From contig NC_062971.1 of assembly GCF_023078275.1 (NCBI RefSeq), forward strand, positions 15,376,001-15,440,000: DNA of 64,000 nt, in the 5' to 3' direction. A model generated the notes under the pieces. It had not been told where the DNA came from, did no database searches, and saw only the letters and a list, made by a program, of their open reading frames with translations. The position numbers and the translations under genes were made by a program. Shown here one piece after another: positions 45,411 through 64,000 of this stretch. The stretch's first letter is position 1, and each line of letters starts with the position of its first letter. Source of the DNA: Leguminivora glycinivorella. Taxonomy: Eukaryota > Arthropoda > Insecta > Lepidoptera > Tortricidae.

Positions 45411-45671
45411 GTTTTTTTTTTAGGGGGAAATGCGTTCCGCATACCACTCGGGTGCGAGTGGGGACCCGAGCCGGGTATGTAGGACTCCCGTATTGGCTAA
45501 TGAGGCCACGGTATACCCACTAAAAACCCCCCCACATGCCACACCTCCCACATCCTCCTCGGGCCAGCTCGCCCAGCAACAAGCCGGCCCTGGTTGCCTC
45601 TTCGCTTCACCGTGGGTGACTAAGCCACGGTTACTAAGCCCTCCACCACGACAAGGTGAGCAACCTGCGGG
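45411..45671 (-). mobile_element. 5'-truncated LINE tail with 14-bp target duplication
   Basis: 261 bp inserted into the older LINE, flanked by gggaggcgctctta at 45397-45410 and 45672-45685. It starts with a T-run, so its poly(A) end reads on the minus strand. GC-rich, with tcgtggtggagggcttagta typical of moth LINE 3' ends. Confidence 0.88.
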
Positions 45672-45898
45672 GGGAGGCGCTCTTAGCCTCCGCCAACCTA
45701 AACCCATATGACGTTTGCGCCTTTATACACATTTTGAGTAAACCAACATCAGACACAGCGAATATGGTGTATAGGTTGGCGGACGCTATTCTTAACAATA
45801 ATGTAATTTGAGGTTTGAGGCCATGAAAAGCAGACTGACAGGGCCGATATGTATTTTTTATAAAGGTCCTTTAAAAAAAAAAACAAACATTGCGTTAT

Positions 45899-46466
45899 GT
45901 AAGGTAAGGTGGGGAAAGACTGAAGGGCTTTGCTTGAGGGATAAGATAATAGTTATTTGTTTTACAAGGGGGCAAAGTTGTTGTTTAACCGCACGTGCCA
46001 ATATTGAAGCCCGAGCAAGCGAAAGATTCCAAGATTGAACCGCGAGCGTAGCAAGTGGTTCAAAAAGTGGAATCTTGAGCGTTGCGAGGGTTTCAAGGCA
46101 CGAAGGTTAAACAAACTTTGCCGCCGAGTGAAACACAAAATTTTTCACCACACCAACACGAACAAAATACTGACTATAAAACATCAAACTCAATCAAATC
46201 TATCAATTTGTTCAATATTTATAATTCAAAATCATCATTTATAGATAATTTCTACCAGCCAGCTCAATATATCAAGTTAAAATTTGTATGAAATTACTTT
46301 GCACTCTTGTGGATAAAATGCAATTTTGCTATCTGTTTTCGAATAGCAAAGTAAGCCTTTATCAGTTGGTGTGGTGAAAAATATATTCCGTATTTTGAAG
46401 CAGCATGGGCCGCTTTCTATCTTACCCCGCAAGAAAAAACCCTTCAATCTTCCCCACCTTACCTTA
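45899..46466. mobile_element. TIR element abutting the gene C promoter
   Basis: Ends aaggtaaggtggggaaagac and tcttccccaccttacctt. The interior (45948-46380) is a family 3 repeat copy. It ends 134 bp before gene C's ATG. Confidence 0.75.
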
Positions 46467-46505
46467 TTCATTTATGATAGGTTTGAATCATACATTGCAG
46501 TTGTA

Positions 46506-46514
46506 GTCAGTTTC
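46506..46514 (+). promoter_or_regulatory. Possible initiator for gene C
   Basis: gtcagtttc matches the arthropod initiator TCAGT, about 90 bp upstream of the ATG. Short motif, so chance is possible; no TATA box stands out. Confidence 0.3.
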
Positions 46515-46600
46515 CTTGTGTGAACAAGACAACACTTACGTTACAAACGTATTTTAATTGTTTATTTTTGAGTGTTGTAAGAATTTTGTTCTCGTTTGTG

Positions 46601-63425
<16,825 letters not shown>

Positions 63426-64000
63426 CAGTGGTATTGATAGTCGAAAAAAATTCCTACGTAAGATACGACTGTTTAAGTTTTATAAATCAATAATTATTAT
63501 TTGCATGGCATCATTTAATATTATTTTAATAGATACCCGATTTCAACTATAATAAATAATAATAACCCCGGAGACAAGGAGAAATATTCAACGAGATAAT
63601 AATACCTAACAGTGTGTGTGTGTGTGTGTGTGTTTGCGTGTGTGTGTGTGTGTGCGTGTGTGTCTCAACTATATATTAAACTTAATGAATGTTATATTAT
63701 GCTGCGACCACCAGGAGTCCCTTGATATAATTATGTTGGTGTTGGAAGTTGTTAGTGTTATCGCAGCTATAGGTCTACTCGTAGTAGGTATAGTTAGTAG
63801 GTACACAATTACAACACACAATAGGTGACAATTTCCGATGTGAATTAGGTAAAGGATAAATAAAATATATAAATCCTACCAGAAAATACCACAGTCACCG
63901 GTCACCGCACGTTTGCTTCATGGTTGCTTTGCTTGGTGTGTTCCAAATCATGATCACAAATCACAACAAGAAAAACTGCATACTTAGGTATACATATTTT
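63426..64000. other. 3' flank of gene C
   Basis: Presumed 3' UTR with AATAAA near 63551 and 63856 and a (TG)n microsatellite at 63614-63662. No further gene seen. Confidence 0.6.

Larger units (their letters stand above)
41949..45811 (+). pseudogene. Broken LINE-type retrotransposon
   Basis: Pieces in order: endonuclease C-terminus (41949-42461, with SPDISFVSTDVAV and RLGSDHLII); a linker frame (42385-42873); a stretch like the end of the reverse-transcriptase domain (42984-43520, ALRIVGGFIRTT); RNase H start (FIYTDGSKS); a nested TIR element (43524-44262); RNase H again (VICTDSKSALQH, LQWVPSHIGLQGNEKAD at 44951-45150); and a terminal zinc-knuckle region (CDICGSVEDVYHVLIEC). Most of the reverse transcriptase is absent and frames are broken, so it is dead. 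Part at 44470-44680 (SVLPRALNRFPYD) looks like the end of a different LINE. Confidence 0.8.
40152..46600. other. Gene B to gene C spacer
   Basis: Transposon-rich: TATG-tailed repeat (40262-40503), family 3 copy (40505-40885), interspersed repeat (40958-41275), broken LINE (41949-45810) and a TIR element (45899-46466) just before gene C. An AATAAA near 41484 could serve gene B. Confidence 0.65.

Noticed and set aside
41949..45811. A host gene with endonuclease and RNase H domains
   Set aside because: The order of pieces, nested insertions and frame breaks are those of a dead LINE.

Overview
This is an AT-rich, intron-rich eukaryotic window packed with short foldback transposons, LINE remnants and simple repeats. 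The repeat types (elements ending in TATG repeats, the 'gcgggcgaagccgcgggtaaaagctagt'-type element end split over 50845-50873, LINE tails) and the receptor type suggest an insect, most likely a moth or butterfly. That assignment is an inference from repeat style and protein family; no marker gene fixes the species. The coding content is three tandem, same-strand genes for fibroblast growth factor receptor (FGFR)-like tyrosine kinases. Gene A (visible exons 6891-15689) has three Ig domains, an acid box, one transmembrane segment and a kinase; its signal-peptide exon was not found. Gene B (21938-40151) has a signal exon, a degenerate Ig2 exon with a stop, a usable Ig3, a transmembrane segment and a kinase. 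Gene C (46601-63425) has a signal exon, Ig2, Ig3, transmembrane segment and kinase, 678 residues in all. Kinase intron positions and phases are the same in all three genes, so they are tandem duplicates. All three keep the glycine loop, VAVKML lysine, HRDLAARN loop, DFGLA and activation-loop YY. They differ outside the catalytic core: three, one and two usable Ig domains, and C-tails with a YLDL site, a YVTM site and no tyrosine site. Layout: 1-6890 is upstream sequence with repeats and a small GC-rich island. 6891-15689 is gene A, which carries two alternative exons for the first half of Ig3; reading frame forces them to be mutually exclusive. 15690-21894 is intergenic with several inverted-repeat elements. 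21938-40151 is gene B, whose first intron holds a near-perfect 12.7 kb palindrome (22278-34937). 40152-46600 is a transposon-rich spacer with a broken LINE. 46601-63425 is gene C; its introns contain a mariner-like element split by a repeat with about 100 GGGACA units, a pair of terminal-inverted-repeat elements with internal 121-bp minisatellites, three tandem copies of part of the kinase activation-loop exon, and a broken P-element/THAP transposase. The three receptors would act at the cell surface, binding FGF ligands through Ig2/Ig3 and signalling through the kinase (in flies this family, breathless and heartless, guides tracheal and mesodermal cell migration). The most notable points are the forced mutually exclusive Ig3 exons of gene A, the giant palindrome inside gene B (real young duplication or assembly fold-back), the apparent reduction of gene B to a single-Ig receptor, and the triplicated partial kinase exon of gene C.
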